Below are positions 20,685 to 29,991 of a stretch of DNA of 64,000 nt, piece by piece (the first letter of the stretch is position 1; the number at the start of each line of letters is the position of its first letter). This DNA is from Rhodococcus ruber NBRC 15591. Lineage in GTDB: Bacteria; Actinomycetota; Actinomycetes; Mycobacteriales; Mycobacteriaceae. The stretch is taken from the NCBI RefSeq assembly GCF_001894945.1, contig NZ_BCXE01000013.1, positions 62,001 to 126,000 of the forward strand, in the 5' to 3' direction. The translations under genes and the position numbers were made by a program. Below the pieces are notes generated by a model that ran no database searches, was not told the origin of the DNA, and saw only the letters and a program-made list of their open reading frames with translations.

Positions 20685-20834
20685 TCAGATGACGATCGGC
20701 GCGCCGGTGAGCAGGCTCCACAGGCCGAGTCCGAGGAACACGACGGTGCCGATGGCCGACCGGATCGGATCCCCCGTGAGGAAGCCTTCCGCGGCCCAGC
20801 CGACGAACTCGGTGAACAGTTCCGACGATCCCAT
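20685..20834 (-). CDS. Small membrane protein, 49 aa
   Basis: The frame begins at ATG 20834 behind a good ribosome binding site (GGAAGGA, 7 bases away) and encodes 49 residues. A polar N-terminus (MGSSELFTEF) is followed by GWAAEGFLTG and one hydrophobic segment (AIGTVVFLGLGLWSLLTG). No family is recognised. It diverges from the tautomerase gene and converges on the hisI hairpin. The strong Shine-Dalgarno makes it a likely gene. Confidence 0.55.
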   Translation of the reverse strand: MGSSELFTEFVGWAAEGFLTGDPIRSAIGTVVFLGLGLWSLLTGAPIVI

Positions 20835-20944
20835 GCTGATCCTTCCGAGAGGTGATGCATGACGAGGACGGTGTCCGAGGGGAAATCGACCGACCGGATT
20901 GTTTCGTTACGCCTCGTCGACCGGCGGTGCGGCACAATGCACCC

Positions 20945-21124
20945 ATGCCTCTCATCCAGATCAGCCAGACCCCCGGTCTCACCGTCGAGCAGAAGCGCGC
21001 CACCATCGAGGCGGTGACCAAGGCCTACGCGGAGGCGACGGGCAAGGATGCGAAGTCGGTGTGGGTGACCATCACCGAGGTGCCGCGGGAGCAGTGGGGA
21101 GTCGGAGGTGTCCCGCTCGGGTAG
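20945..21124 (+). CDS. 4-oxalocrotonate tautomerase family protein
   Basis: A 59-residue protein with the catalytic proline directly after the initiator (MPLIQISQTPG), the mark of the 4-OT superfamily. It continues EQKRATIEAVTKA and ends with VWVTITEVPREQWGVGG. It forms small hexameric or dimeric tautomerases; the substrate is unknown. The ATG at 20945 is fixed by the need for Pro-1. A CACAAT hexamer 6 bases upstream suggests a leaderless transcript. Confidence 0.88.
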   Translation: MPLIQISQTPGLTVEQKRATIEAVTKAYAEATGKDAKSVWVTITEVPREQWGVGGVPLG

Positions 21125-21177
21125 AGCGCACCGCCCGCGACGCGCGCCGGCCGACGGTCCCGGCCGGCGGATCCTGG

Positions 21178-21183
21178 CAGGAT
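21178..21183 (+). promoter_or_regulatory. Leaderless-type -10 box for pepN
   Basis: CAGGAT, 6 bases before the ATG at 21190, with no ribosome binding site between. Confidence 0.35.
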
Positions 21184-21189
21184 CGCCGT

Positions 21190-23679
21190 ATGGAGTCCGC
21201 GAACCTGACCCGAGCCGAAACCGCCGAGCGTTCCCGGGCCGTGTCGGTCCGCAGCTACCACGTCGAGCTCGACCTGCGCGGCGCCCCGGACGCCGGGAAC
21301 CCCGGCTTCACGACCACGACGACGGTCGAGTTCTCCGCGACTGCGGACGCGACGTGGCTCGACTTCCTCGGCCCCGCCGTGGAGTCGGTCGTGCTCAACG
21401 GCGCCGCGGTGCCCGTCCGGTACGACGGCGCGCGCATCGGGCTGAGCGGCCTGCGCGCGCACAACGTCGTCACCGTCGTCGCCACCGCAAGCTACAGCAG
21501 GTCCGGCGAGGGTCTGCACCGGTACCTCGATCCCGCCGACGGCCGGACCTACCTGTACACGCAGTACGAACCCGCGGACGCGCGACGCGTGTTCGCGTGC
21601 TTCGAGCAGCCGGACATGAAGGCGCCGTTCACCTTCGTCGTGTCCGCCCCGGCGGGCTGGCAGGTGCTGTCCAATCAGCATGTCGCCGAACGTGAGTCGC
21701 TCGGCGACGCCCAGACGGTGAAGTTCGCGCCGACACTGCCGATCTCCACCTACATCACCGCCGTCGTGGCGGGACCGTACCACCGCGCCGAATCCTCGTG
21801 GAGCCGGGACGAACTCGCCGTTCCCCTGGCCGTGTTGTGCCGCGCCTCGCTGGCGCAGTACCTCGACGCCGAAGCGGTCTTCGCGGTGACCCGGCAGGGG
21901 ATGGACTTCTACGCCGACCATTTCGGCTATCCCTACCCGTTCGGCAAGTACGACCAGGTGTTCGTGCCCGAGTACAACCTGGGTGCGATGGAGAATCCGG
22001 GGTGCGTCACCTTCACCGAGGCGTACGTGTTCCGCGGCGCCGCCACCACCGCGCAGTACCAGGCCCGCGCGAACACGATCCTGCACGAGATGGCCCACAT
22101 GTGGTTCGGCGACCTCGTCACCATGACGTGGTGGGACGACCTGTGGCTCAAGGAGTCCTTCGCCGACTACATGGGCGCGCTGGTCAGCGCCGAGGCCACC
22201 GAGTTCACCGACGCGTGGGTCGCCTTCGCGAACCGGCGCAAGGCATGGGCCTACCTGCAGGACCAGTTGCCGACGACCCACCCGATCGTCGCCGACATCG
22301 GTGACCTCGAGGCCGCCAAACTCAACTTCGACGGCATCACGTATGCGAAGGGGGCGAGCGTCCTCAAGCAGCTCGTCGCCTTCGTCGGGCGGGACGCCTT
22401 CTTCGAGGGCGCGCGGCGCTACTTCCGCAGGCACGCCTTCGGGAACACCACTCTCGCGGATCTGCTCGCCGAGCTGTCGGCGACGTCGGGGCGGGATCTG
22501 TCGGGCTGGGCGCGCGCCTGGTTGCAGACCAGCGGTGTGTCGACCCTGACGCTCGAGGACGCGGGGGAGGGGCGGTCCGCGATCGTCCAGCGGCCGGCGC
22601 GACCCCACCGGCTGGCCGTCGGGCACTACGACTTCGACGAGCACGGCGACCTGGTCTGCCGGCGCCGCGTCGAGGTCGACCTCGAGGCCGAACGCACCCC
22701 GATCGAGTGCGCGCCCGCGCCGCTGATCCTGCTCAACGACGCCGACCTGACCTACGCCAAGGTCCGGCTCGATCCACGCTCGCTCGAGACGGTGGAGCAT
22801 TCGCTCGACCGCGTCGCCGACCCGCTGGCGCGGGGATTGATCTGGTCGGCGCTGTGGAACGCCACCCGTGACGGGGAGCTGAGCGCGGCGCGGTACCTGG
22901 CCGCGGTCCGCAGGTTCGCGGTGTCCGAATCGAATCCGGCCCTGCTGACCGCGCTGACGGCGAACGCGTCCTATGCGATCGAGCACTACCTGCCGATGAC
23001 GAGCCGGCCCGAGCAGCGCCGCCTCTGGCTGGAAGCGGCCTGGACGGCGACGTTCACCGCCGAGCCGGGGTCGGACGGGCAACTCGCCTGGGCCCGCGCG
23101 GTCGCGACGGCCGCCACCGTCGACGACACCCGCGCCGCGGAGCTACGGGCGATGCTCGACGGGACCGGGAAGGCACCGCAGGGGCTGCGGTCGGATCCGG
23201 ATCTGCGCTGGCAGCTGTGGACCGCCCTGGCGGCCACCGGGCACGCGGAACCCGCCGATCTCGACGGGGAACTCGCCCGCGACGACACCGGTTCCGGACG
23301 GACCGCTCGGCTGCGCGCCCTGGCCGCGCGACCACTCGCCGCGGTCAAGGAACAGGCGTGGACCGCGATCCTCACCGACACGGCGCTGTCGAACGAGCAC
23401 CTCGACGCCACCATCGCCGGGTTCCGGGCCGGGGCGCACCGGGAACTGATCGCCCCGTTCGACGACGACTACTTCGCCGCGATCCGCACGGTGTGGTCCG
23501 AGCGCAGTATCGAGATGGCGCGCCGGATCGTCGTCGGGTTGTTCCCGGCCGGGGACACCCTCGAGCCGAGCGACCGGTGGCTCGACGCGCACGCCGACGC
23601 CCCGGCGGCATTGCGGCGCCTGGTGGTCGAGCAGCGCGACCACCTGGCCCGCGACCTGCGGGCCCAGGCGCTCGGCTGA
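21190..23679 (+). CDS. pepN: Aminopeptidase N (M1 metallopeptidase)
   Basis: An 829-residue cytosolic zinc aminopeptidase. The substrate-binding GAMEN motif (NLGAMENPG) and the zinc motif HEMAHMWFGD (H299, E300, H303) with the third ligand in LWLKESFADY are all intact. The N-terminal beta domain and the ~300-residue C-terminal helical domain of bacterial PepN/TET-type enzymes are present, giving the usual length (830-870). The ATG at 21190 starts conserved sequence; the upstream open frame overlaps the tautomerase gene. It stands alone. Confidence 0.94.
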   Translation: MESANLTRAETAERSRAVSVRSYHVELDLRGAPDAGNPGFTTTTTVEFSATADATWLDFLGPAVESVVLNGAAVPVRYDGARIGLSGLRAHNVVTVVATASYSRSGEGLHRYLDPADGRTYLYTQYEPADARRVFACFEQPDMKAPFTFVVSAPAGWQVLSNQHVAERESLGDAQTVKFAPTLPISTYITAVVAGPYHRAESSWSRDELAVPLAVLCRASLAQYLDAEAVFAVTRQGMDFYADHFGYPYPFGKYDQVFVPEYNLGAMENPGCVTFTEAYVFRGAATTAQYQARANTILHEMAHMWFGDLVTMTWWDDLWLKESFADYMGALVSAEATEFTDAWVAFANRRKAWAYLQDQLPTTHPIVADIGDLEAAKLNFDGITYAKGASVLKQLVAFVGRDAFFEGARRYFRRHAFGNTTLADLLAELSATSGRDLSGWARAWLQTSGVSTLTLEDAGEGRSAIVQRPARPHRLAVGHYDFDEHGDLVCRRRVEVDLEAERTPIECAPAPLILLNDADLTYAKVRLDPRSLETVEHSLDRVADPLARGLIWSALWNATRDGELSAARYLAAVRRFAVSESNPALLTALTANASYAIEHYLPMTSRPEQRRLWLEAAWTATFTAEPGSDGQLAWARAVATAATVDDTRAAELRAMLDGTGKAPQGLRSDPDLRWQLWTALAATGHAEPADLDGELARDDTGSGRTARLRALAARPLAAVKEQAWTAILTDTALSNEHLDATIAGFRAGAHRELIAPFDDDYFAAIRTVWSERSIEMARRIVVGLFPAGDTLEPSDRWLDAHADAPAALRRLVVEQRDHLARDLRAQALG

Positions 23680-23713
23680 GCGGAGGTCCCGCCGGACCGG
23701 GCGGTCGTCGGAG

Positions 23714-24208
23714 TCAGGCCTTGCCGGTCCCGGCGGCGATGCCCCGGTCGAGTTGCCCGAGCAGTGCGGTGCCGAGCTCGGTGAGCGCGGCGACCTGTTC
23801 GTCGTCGAGGCCCCGGAACACCAGGGCCTGGACGGTCGCGACGTGACCGGGCGCCGCTTCGACGAGCTTGGTCATGCCGGCGTCGGTGAGCACCGCGTAC
23901 GAGCCGCGCGTGCCGGGCACGCTCTGCCGGCGCACCCACCCGGCGTTCTCCAGCTTGGTCACCACGTGGGACAGCCGCGAGAGCGACGCGTTGGACAGCT
24001 GCGCCAGCTCGGACAGGCGCAGCCGCCGGCCGGGCGCCTCGGACAGCTCGGCGAGGACCGAGTAGTCGAAGTGGGTGAGCGCCGAGTCCCGCTGCAGCTG
24101 CGTGTCGAGCGCGGCCGGCAACCGGGTGATCAGTGCCACCAGTTTCCGCCAGGCCCGCTGCTGGGATGCGGTCAGCCACTCGGTGTCGTCGATCTGCGCG
24201 GAGCCCAC
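23714..24208 (-). CDS. MarR-family transcriptional regulator
   Basis: A 164-residue winged-helix protein. Helical N-terminus (TASQQRAWRKLVALITRLPAAL), recognition region LRLSELAQLSNASLSRLSHVVTKLE and wing VRRQSVPGTRGSYAVLTDAG are the standard MarR layout. The C-terminal dimerisation helices follow. GTG start at 24208 behind AAAGGA. The ligand is unknown. A MarR-type palindrome lies 1.2 kb away between the epimerase and the dioxygenase genes, which it could control; this is inferred from proximity only. Confidence 0.9.
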   Translation of the reverse strand: MGSAQIDDTEWLTASQQRAWRKLVALITRLPAALDTQLQRDSALTHFDYSVLAELSEAPGRRLRLSELAQLSNASLSRLSHVVTKLENAGWVRRQSVPGTRGSYAVLTDAGMTKLVEAAPGHVATVQALVFRGLDDEQVAALTELGTALLGQLDRGIAAGTGKA

Positions 24209-24287
24209 TGGTGCACCGTCCTTTCTCGATCGTCCACCCTATCGGGACCGCCGGTGCGGGAGGCCGGCGTCCCGTCGGAGCCGATGG

Positions 24288-25346
24288 TCAGGGGCGCTGT
24301 CCCATGCCGGTGGCGACCTCGTGCAGTCGGCCGCCCATGCTGTCCGCCGTCAGGGGCGGCGTCGGCAGTCCCGCGCCGTCGCGGAGTCCGGTCAGGAACT
24401 CCTCGAGAGTGGCCCGGGGGGAGAACCGTGGGATCCACTCGAGATCCGTGCGGGCGCGGGTGCAGTCCATGAGCGGCAGCCGCAGCACCGTGTCGAGCAG
24501 CCCGGGGGAGGCGGGGGCGAGCCGGGCGTGCCAGGCGACGGCGACGGCCGCGTGCAGCGCCGCGGCCGGGACGGGCACCGTGCGGGCCCCGAGGATCTCG
24601 GCGAGGACTTCGGTGTCGACCGGGGGCTCGGCGGCGAGATTGAAGGCGCCCCGCACCGGTCGCAGCACGGCCCGCACGTACGCGTCGGCGGCGTCCTCGG
24701 TGTGCAGTACCTGCATCCGCAGCCCGGCGGTGCGAGGGACGACGGGCAGGGCGCGGACGAGGCGTCCGGGGACGAACGGTCCGGCGAACAGTCGGCGCTG
24801 GGCGGTGGCGGACTCGCGCTTGAAGATGAACCCGGGCCGCATCCGGACCACCCGGAGGTCGGGGTGCCGCAGTTCGAACGCGTCGAGCCAGCGTTCGAGG
24901 TACGCCTTCTCCCGCGGGTATGCGGCGCCGGGCCAGCCGTGGGTGGGCCAGCGCTCGTCGATCCGTTCGTGCTGGGGTCCCGGCGAGTAGGCGCCGACCG
25001 ACGAGGCGTGCACCACGGCGGGGACGCCCGCCGCGGCGGCGGTCTCGAACACCCGGATCGATCCGAGAACATTGTTGCGCCAGGTGACCTCGGGTTTGTG
25101 GGTGGGCTGGAAGAGCCAGGCCAGGTGAACGACCGCGTCGGCACCCCGCAGCAGCTCGTGCAGGTCGTCGCGGGCGACGTCGGCGACGACGAAGTCGGTC
25201 TTGGGGCAGCGCCAGTCGGTGGGGCGGCGGGCGATGCCGATCACCGATCCGATGGTCTCCCGGGCGGCGAGTGCCGCCGTGACGCTGGTGCCCACGTTTC
25301 CGGTCGCGCCCGTGACGACCACTTTCGGGCCCTGAGTTCCGGTCAT
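24288..25346 (-). CDS. NAD-dependent epimerase/dehydratase (extended SDR)
   Basis: A 352-residue extended short-chain dehydrogenase. The NAD-binding glycine motif is VVVTGATGNVGTS (about residues 9-21), followed by an ADAVVHLAW segment, a serine region (VHASSVGAYSPG) and the catalytic YPREK (YxxxK). The substrate is not evident; nucleoside-diphosphate-sugar epimerase-like proteins of this type are common. Start ATG 25346. It is divergent from the DODA-type dioxygenase with about 107 bases between, including a 16-bp palindrome. Confidence 0.85.
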   Translation of the reverse strand: MTGTQGPKVVVTGATGNVGTSVTAALAARETIGSVIGIARRPTDWRCPKTDFVVADVARDDLHELLRGADAVVHLAWLFQPTHKPEVTWRNNVLGSIRVFETAAAAGVPAVVHASSVGAYSPGPQHERIDERWPTHGWPGAAYPREKAYLERWLDAFELRHPDLRVVRMRPGFIFKRESATAQRRLFAGPFVPGRLVRALPVVPRTAGLRMQVLHTEDAADAYVRAVLRPVRGAFNLAAEPPVDTEVLAEILGARTVPVPAAALHAAVAVAWHARLAPASPGLLDTVLRLPLMDCTRARTDLEWIPRFSPRATLEEFLTGLRDGAGLPTPPLTADSMGGRLHEVATGMGQRP

Positions 25347-25419
25347 GGGCGGGGGATACCCGCCCCGTCGCCGATCCATCCCCGCCGGGACGTTCCGGAG
25401 GCCCCGGCGCGGCCTCGGG

Positions 25420-25441
25420 TAGTATTGTTGAAGCTTCAACA
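25420..25441 (+). promoter_or_regulatory. Promoter and MarR-like operator of the DODA dioxygenase gene
   Basis: A TAGTAT -10 hexamer (25420-25425) is followed at once by a perfect 16-bp palindrome, TGTTGAAGCTTCAACA (25426-25441), that covers the expected transcription start. A ribosome binding site (TAGGAG) comes next. A repressor bound here would block initiation. Confidence 0.6.
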
Positions 25442-25453
25442 TTAGGAGTTCGT

Positions 25454-26230
25454 GTGAGTCTCATGCCCGCCCTGTTCCTCAGTCACGGTGCGCCGCCCCT
25501 GGTCGACAGCGCGACGTGGGTGGCGCAGCTGCAGCGCTGGGCCGCCGACCTGCCGACCCCCACCGCGATCCTCGTGGTCTCCGCGCACTGGGAGTCCGCG
25601 CCGCTGACGATCGGTGCCACCACCACCGGTACCCCGCTCGTGTACGACTTCGGCGGGTTCCCCCGCCGCTTCTACGAGGTCACCTACCCGGCGCCCGGTG
25701 CCCCCGACCTCGCCCGCACGGTGGCCGCGCTCATGCCCGACGGCGAACCCGTCGTGCAGCAGCCGCACCGCGGTCTCGACCACGGCGCGTACGTGCCGCT
25801 TACCGTCATGTACCCGGACGCGGACATCCCGGTCCTGCAGATCTCCCTGCCCACCCTCGAGCCGGCGCGGCTGCTCGCGCTCGGCGCGCGGCTGCGGCCC
25901 CTCCGGGAGCAGGGTGTGCTCGTCGTCGGCTCCGGCTTCACCACCCACGGTCTGCCGTTCCTGCGCGACCCGCGTCCCGAGGCCGCCGCGCCGGGCTGGT
26001 CCGCCGAGTTCGACGCCTGGGCCGCCGAGCGGCTCGCCGCCGGCGACGTCGACGGTCTGCTCGACTTCCGCACCCGGGCGCCCGGCATGCCGTACGCCCA
26101 CCCGACGATCGAGCACTTCGCCCCGCTGTTCGTCACCCTCGGCGCGTCGAGCGACCCGGAGCGGGCGCCCCGGCAGGTGATCGACGGGTTCTGGATGGGA
26201 TTGGCGAAGCGCTCCGTCCAGGTGGACTGA
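25454..26230 (+). CDS. DODA-type class III extradiol ring-cleavage dioxygenase
   Basis: A 258-residue protein of the LigB/4,5-DOPA-dioxygenase superfamily. Metal-ligand and active-site motifs: FLSHGAPPL near the N-terminus, VVSAHWES, LDHGAYVPL and a later GSGFTTHGLP. The family cleaves catechols or acts on quinone-like substrates with a non-haem metal. I take the GTG at 25454, 5 bases after TAGGAG; ATG 25463 is the alternative. Converges with the peroxiredoxin gene with a 3-base gap. Regulation by a MarR-type repressor through the upstream palindrome is likely. Confidence 0.88.
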   Translation: MSLMPALFLSHGAPPLVDSATWVAQLQRWAADLPTPTAILVVSAHWESAPLTIGATTTGTPLVYDFGGFPRRFYEVTYPAPGAPDLARTVAALMPDGEPVVQQPHRGLDHGAYVPLTVMYPDADIPVLQISLPTLEPARLLALGARLRPLREQGVLVVGSGFTTHGLPFLRDPRPEAAAPGWSAEFDAWAAERLAAGDVDGLLDFRTRAPGMPYAHPTIEHFAPLFVTLGASSDPERAPRQVIDGFWMGLAKRSVQVD

Positions 26231-26233
26231 CCG

Positions 26234-26704
26234 TCAGTCCCGGGCCGCGCGCCGCGCCCGCAGCGCCGCGAGGGCGCGGTCCGCGTGCACGTCGGGGCGC
26301 ACCTCGCTGGCGATCACCTCGAGCACGGTGCGGTCGGTGTCCAGCACGAACGTGGTCCGCTTGACCGGCGACAGCCGGGCGAGCAGCCCCCGGCGCACCC
26401 CGAACCGGGCCGCCACCTCGCCGTCCGGGTCGGACAGCAGCGGAAAGTCGAACGACTGGCGTGTCGACCATGCGCCCAGCCGGTCCACCGGGTCGGTGCT
26501 GATACCGACCCGGGTCGCGCCGACGGCCGCGAACTCGGCCGCCAGATCCCGGAAGTGGCACGCCTCCGCCGTGCACACGGGGGTGAACGCGGCCGGGTAG
26601 AAGAACAGCACCACCGGCCCGTCCGCCAGCAGCGCGGACAGGGTCCGCGGACGCCCGTCCTGGTCGTTCGCCGTGAAGTCGGGGGCGGTATCACCGGCTC
26701 TCAT
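26234..26704 (-). CDS. bcp: Peroxiredoxin, Bcp family
   Basis: A 156-residue thiol peroxidase reducing hydroperoxides. The thioredoxin-fold core has [20 protein letters not shown], with the peroxidatic cysteine after TPV and a resolving cysteine five residues on, as in atypical two-cysteine Bcp. It starts [12 protein letters not shown]. The position between the his and trp clusters matches bcpB of mycobacteria. Divergent from trpE, start codons 58 bases apart, so the two promoters overlap. Confidence 0.92.
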   Translation of the reverse strand: MRAGDTAPDFTANDQDGRPRTLSALLADGPVVLFFYPAAFTPVCTAEACHFRDLAAEFAAVGATRVGISTDPVDRLGAWSTRQSFDFPLLSDPDGEVAARFGVRRGLLARLSPVKRTTFVLDTDRTVLEVIASEVRPDVHADRALAALRARRAARD

Positions 26705-26762
26705 GTCCGGTGACGCTACCGCGACCGCGCTCGTCGCGGCAGGCCCTGGGATGATGGGCGCC

Positions 26763-28346
26763 ATGTCCGGCGAGCCCACCACCATCCCCGCAGCGGCGCC
26801 CGACCCCACCGAGGGCGGTCGACCCGACTCCACCACCACCCGCGAGCAGTTCCGGCTCCTCGCCGCCGAGCACCGGGTCGTCCCCGTGACCCGCAAGGTC
26901 CTCGCCGACGCGGAGACTCCCTTGTCGGCGTACCGCAAGCTCGCCGCCGACCGGCCCGGCACCTTCCTGCTCGAATCCGCCGAGAACGGCCGGTCCTGGT
27001 CCCGGTGGTCGTTCATCGGCGCAGGCAGCCCCGCCGCGCTCACCGTGGTCGACGGCGAGGCCACCTGGTACGGGCACGTGCCCGCCGGGGCCCCCACCGG
27101 CGGCAACCCCCTCGACGTGCTGCGGCAGACGTTGCAGCTGCTGCACACCGAACGGCTGCACGGCCTGCCCCCGCTCACCGGCGGCATGGTCGGCTACCTC
27201 GGCTACGACGTCGTGCGCCGGATCGAACGGCTGCCCGAACACGCTGTCGACGACCTGCACATCCCGGAGACGGTGATGATGCTCGCCACCGACCTCGCCG
27301 CCGTCGACCACCACGAGGGCGCGATCACCCTCATCGCCAACGCCGTCAACTGGGACGGTTCCGACGAGCGCGTCGACGAGGCGTACGACGACGCCGTCGC
27401 CCGGCTGGACCGGATGACCGCGGCGCTGGCCGCGCCGGCCCCGTCGACCGTCTCGACCTTCGACCGCCCCGCCCCCGACTACCGGCGCCAGCGCACCACC
27501 GACGGCTTCGGCGCCGACGTGCGCCGGCTCATCGGCGAGATCGAGGCCGGCGAGGCGTTCCAGGTGGTGCTGTCCCAGCGCTTCGAGATCGACTGCCCCG
27601 CGGCGCCGATCGACGTCTACCGGATGCTGCGGGCCTCGAACCCGAGCCCGTACATGTTCCTCATGCACGTTCCCGACGGCGACGGCGGCACCGCGTTCTC
27701 CATCGTCGGCTCGAGCCCGGAGGCGCTGGTGACCGTCGCCGACGGCGTCGCCACCACGCATCCCATCGCCGGCACCCGCTGGCGCGGCACCAGCGAGGAG
27801 GAGGACATCCTGCTCGAGAAGGACCTGCTCGCCGACGAGAAGGAGAACGCCGAGCACCTCATGCTCGTCGACCTCGGCCGCAACGACCTGGGCCGGGTGT
27901 GCGAACCCGGCACGGTCAAGGTGCACGACTACCGGCACATCGAGCGTTACAGCCACGTCATGCACCTCGTCTCGACCGTGACCGGTCGCCTCGCCGAAGG
28001 CCGGCACGCCCTCGACGCGGTCACCGCGTGCTTTCCCGCCGGGACCCTGTCCGGTGCCCCCAAGGTGCGGGCGATGGAACTGATCGACGAGCTCGAACCG
28101 ACCCGGCGCGGCATCTACGGCGGCATCGTCGGCTACCTCGATTTCGCCGGTGACGCCGACACCGCCATCGCGATCCGTTCCGCCCTGGTCAAGGACGGCG
28201 TCGCCTACGTGCAGGCCGGTGCCGGCGTCGTGGCCGACTCCGACCCGGTCTACGAGGACACCGAAGCGCGCAACAAGGCCATGGCGGTGCTCTCCGCCGT
28301 CGCCGCCGCCGGCACCCTCACCCCGTACGACGGGGACCGGTCGTGA
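26763..28346 (+). CDS. trpE: Anthranilate synthase component I
   Basis: A 527-residue chorismate-using enzyme giving anthranilate with ammonia from a glutaminase partner. The feedback site [18 protein letters not shown] is present near residue 60, so tryptophan inhibition is expected. Catalytic blocks: [25 protein letters not shown] and [18 protein letters not shown]. The glutaminase (trpG) and trpD are not in the window. Only 58 bases separate it from the divergent peroxiredoxin and no Trp-rich leader peptide is visible, so attenuation ahead of trpE is unlikely. Stop overlaps the next GTG. Confidence 0.95.
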   Translation: MSGEPTTIPAAAPDPTEGGRPDSTTTREQFRLLAAEHRVVPVTRKVLADAETPLSAYRKLAADRPGTFLLESAENGRSWSRWSFIGAGSPAALTVVDGEATWYGHVPAGAPTGGNPLDVLRQTLQLLHTERLHGLPPLTGGMVGYLGYDVVRRIERLPEHAVDDLHIPETVMMLATDLAAVDHHEGAITLIANAVNWDGSDERVDEAYDDAVARLDRMTAALAAPAPSTVSTFDRPAPDYRRQRTTDGFGADVRRLIGEIEAGEAFQVVLSQRFEIDCPAAPIDVYRMLRASNPSPYMFLMHVPDGDGGTAFSIVGSSPEALVTVADGVATTHPIAGTRWRGTSEEEDILLEKDLLADEKENAEHLMLVDLGRNDLGRVCEPGTVKVHDYRHIERYSHVMHLVSTVTGRLAEGRHALDAVTACFPAGTLSGAPKVRAMELIDELEPTRRGIYGGIVGYLDFAGDADTAIAIRSALVKDGVAYVQAGAGVVADSDPVYEDTEARNKAMAVLSAVAAAGTLTPYDGDRS

Positions 28347-29029
28347 GTGCTCGCGACGCCACCGGGCGGCGCCGCGGCGCGACCGCCGCGCTGCTCGCGA
28401 CCGCCGCCGCCGCGCTGTGGGGTGCGAGCCGCCTGACCTGGGTGACCGTCACCTCCTCCGACGGCCTCGGTGAGGACCGGGTCACCGGGCTCGTCGGGGG
28501 GACGTGGGCGGCTGCGCTGACCCCGCTCGCCCTGGCGCTGCTGGCCGCGGTCGCGGCGTCCTTCGCGGTGCGCGGGTGGGCACTGCGGGTGCTGGCGGTG
28601 CTCGTCGCGGTCGTCGCGGTCGCTGCCGCCGTTCCGGCGGTGGGCCTGCTCACCGGGAGCGCCGACGACGCGACCGCGGCGCGCATCGCCGAGTTGCCCG
28701 CACGCGCCGAGGTCACCTCCCTCACCGTCGCCACCGCCCCGGCGCTGCTCGCCCTGGCCGGTGCCGTCGCCGCGCTGGCCGCCGCGGTGCAGCTGTGGCG
28801 CACCCCGCGGGCCCGGGCGGGGCTGTCGTCCCGCTACGACAGCCCCGCCGCCCGCCGGGAGGCCACGGTCCGCCGGGACACCGCCGACGAGCCGGTCACC
28901 GAACGCACGCTGTGGGACGCGCTCGACGCGGGGGAGGACCCCACGGTCGACGCCGCCGACGACCGGTCCGCCGATCGAGGCGGGGAGGGCGGCACCGACG
29001 ATTCGGGGACCCGCCGCACGGGTCGGTGA
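28343..29029 (+). CDS. Trp-operon-associated membrane protein (TIGR02234-type)
   Basis: A 228-residue protein with four hydrophobic helices in the first 160 residues and a charged, acidic C-terminal tail. [13 protein letters not shown] after the first helix and the position between trpE and trpC are typical of the actinobacterial Trp-region membrane protein family. Its role is unknown; a link to tryptophan or aromatic metabolite transport has only context support. GTGA overlap with trpE. Confidence 0.85.
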   Translation: MSARDATGRRRGATAALLATAAAALWGASRLTWVTVTSSDGLGEDRVTGLVGGTWAAALTPLALALLAAVAASFAVRGWALRVLAVLVAVVAVAAAVPAVGLLTGSADDATAARIAELPARAEVTSLTVATAPALLALAGAVAALAAAVQLWRTPRARAGLSSRYDSPAARREATVRRDTADEPVTERTLWDALDAGEDPTVDAADDRSADRGGEGGTDDSGTRRTGR

Positions 29030-29054
29030 GGGCGCGCACTACCCTTCAAGAAAC

Positions 29055-29078
29055 TCCGATGAGCTTTCTCACATCGGA
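29055..29078 (+). other. Imperfect hairpin in the leader of trpC
   Basis: TCCGATGAG (29055-29063) can pair with CTCACATCGGA (29068-29078) with a 2-base bulge. A TTGACA hexamer follows at 29079-29084 but has no matching -10 at the right distance. It may be a processing or pausing site between the membrane protein gene and trpC. Confidence 0.35.
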
Positions 29079-29108
29079 TTGACAGGGGCGAAAGGACTTC
29101 GAGCCACG

Positions 29109-29918
29109 ATGACAGTTCTCGACTCGATACTCGAAGGGGTGCGCGCCGACGTCGCCGCCCGGGAAGCGGTCCTCGACTTCGCTGCGGTCAAGGCCGCGGC
29201 CGCCGCCGCGCCCCCGTCCCTCGACGCCAAGGCCGCGTTGCTCGAGCCGGGAATCGCCGTGATCGCCGAGGTCAAGCGGGCGAGCCCGTCGAAGGGTGCG
29301 CTCGCCGACATCTCCGATCCCGCCGAACTCGCCAAGGCCTACGAGGCCGGCGGTGCCCGCGCGATCAGCGTGCTCACCGAGCAGCGCCGGTTCCAGGGCA
29401 GCCTCGAGGACCTCGACGCCGTGCGGCGCGCGGTGCGGATCCCGGTGCTGCGCAAGGACTTCATCGTGGGGCCGTACCAGATCCACGAGGCGCGTGCCCA
29501 CGGCGCAGACATCGTGCTGCTCATCGTCGCCGCCCTCGAACAACCCGTGCTGACCTCGCTCGTCGACCGTGTCGAATCCCTCGGGATGACGGCGCTCGTG
29601 GAGGTGCACACCGAGGAGGAGGCCGACCGGGCCCTCGAGGCCGGCGCCACGGTCATCGGAGTCAACGCCCGCGATCTCAAGACTCTCGAGGTCGACAAGA
29701 GCACATTCGCCCGGATCGCGCCGGGGTTGCCGACCGAGGTCGTCAAGATCGCCGAGTCCGGGGTGCGCGGTCCCTCCGATCTGCTCACCTACGCCGGCGC
29801 GGGCGCCGACGCGGTGCTCGTCGGTGAGGGTCTGGTGACCAGCGGCGACCCGCGCCACGCGGTTGCCGAACTGGTCACCGCCGGCACCCATCCGTCCTGC
29901 CCGAAGCCCGCGCGCTGA
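29109..29918 (+). CDS. trpC: Indole-3-glycerol phosphate synthase
   Basis: A 269-residue TIM barrel forming indole-glycerol phosphate. Motifs: [15 protein letters not shown] with the catalytic glutamate and lysine, [15 protein letters not shown] with the essential lysine, [18 protein letters not shown] and KIAESGV. It is monofunctional (no TrpF fusion), consistent with PriA doing that step. ATG 29109 lies 79 bases after the preceding stop, the only sizeable gap inside the operon. Confidence 0.96.
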   Translation: MTVLDSILEGVRADVAAREAVLDFAAVKAAAAAAPPSLDAKAALLEPGIAVIAEVKRASPSKGALADISDPAELAKAYEAGGARAISVLTEQRRFQGSLEDLDAVRRAVRIPVLRKDFIVGPYQIHEARAHGADIVLLIVAALEQPVLTSLVDRVESLGMTALVEVHTEEEADRALEAGATVIGVNARDLKTLEVDKSTFARIAPGLPTEVVKIAESGVRGPSDLLTYAGAGADAVLVGEGLVTSGDPRHAVAELVTAGTHPSCPKPAR

Positions 29919-29979
29919 GCGCAGTCCGGTGCACCGCCGACGGCCCGGACCCGGCGACGAGGCGGGGGCGACGTTGGGG

Positions 29980-29985
29980 CAGACT
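29980..29985 (+). promoter_or_regulatory. Leaderless-type -10 box for trpB
   Basis: CAGACT, 6 bases before the GTG at 29992, with no Shine-Dalgarno. It suggests an internal promoter for trpBA-lgt. Confidence 0.4.
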
Positions 29986-29991
29986 GGACGG

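Noticed and set aside
26705-26762. A tryptophan attenuator upstream of trpE
   Set aside because: Only 58 bases separate trpE from the divergent peroxiredoxin gene and no Trp-codon leader peptide or alternating hairpins are seen.
29079-29084. TTGACA before trpC as a promoter -35
   Set aside because: No -10 hexamer at 16-18 bases; the position would overlap the start codon. The gap is more likely intra-operonic.
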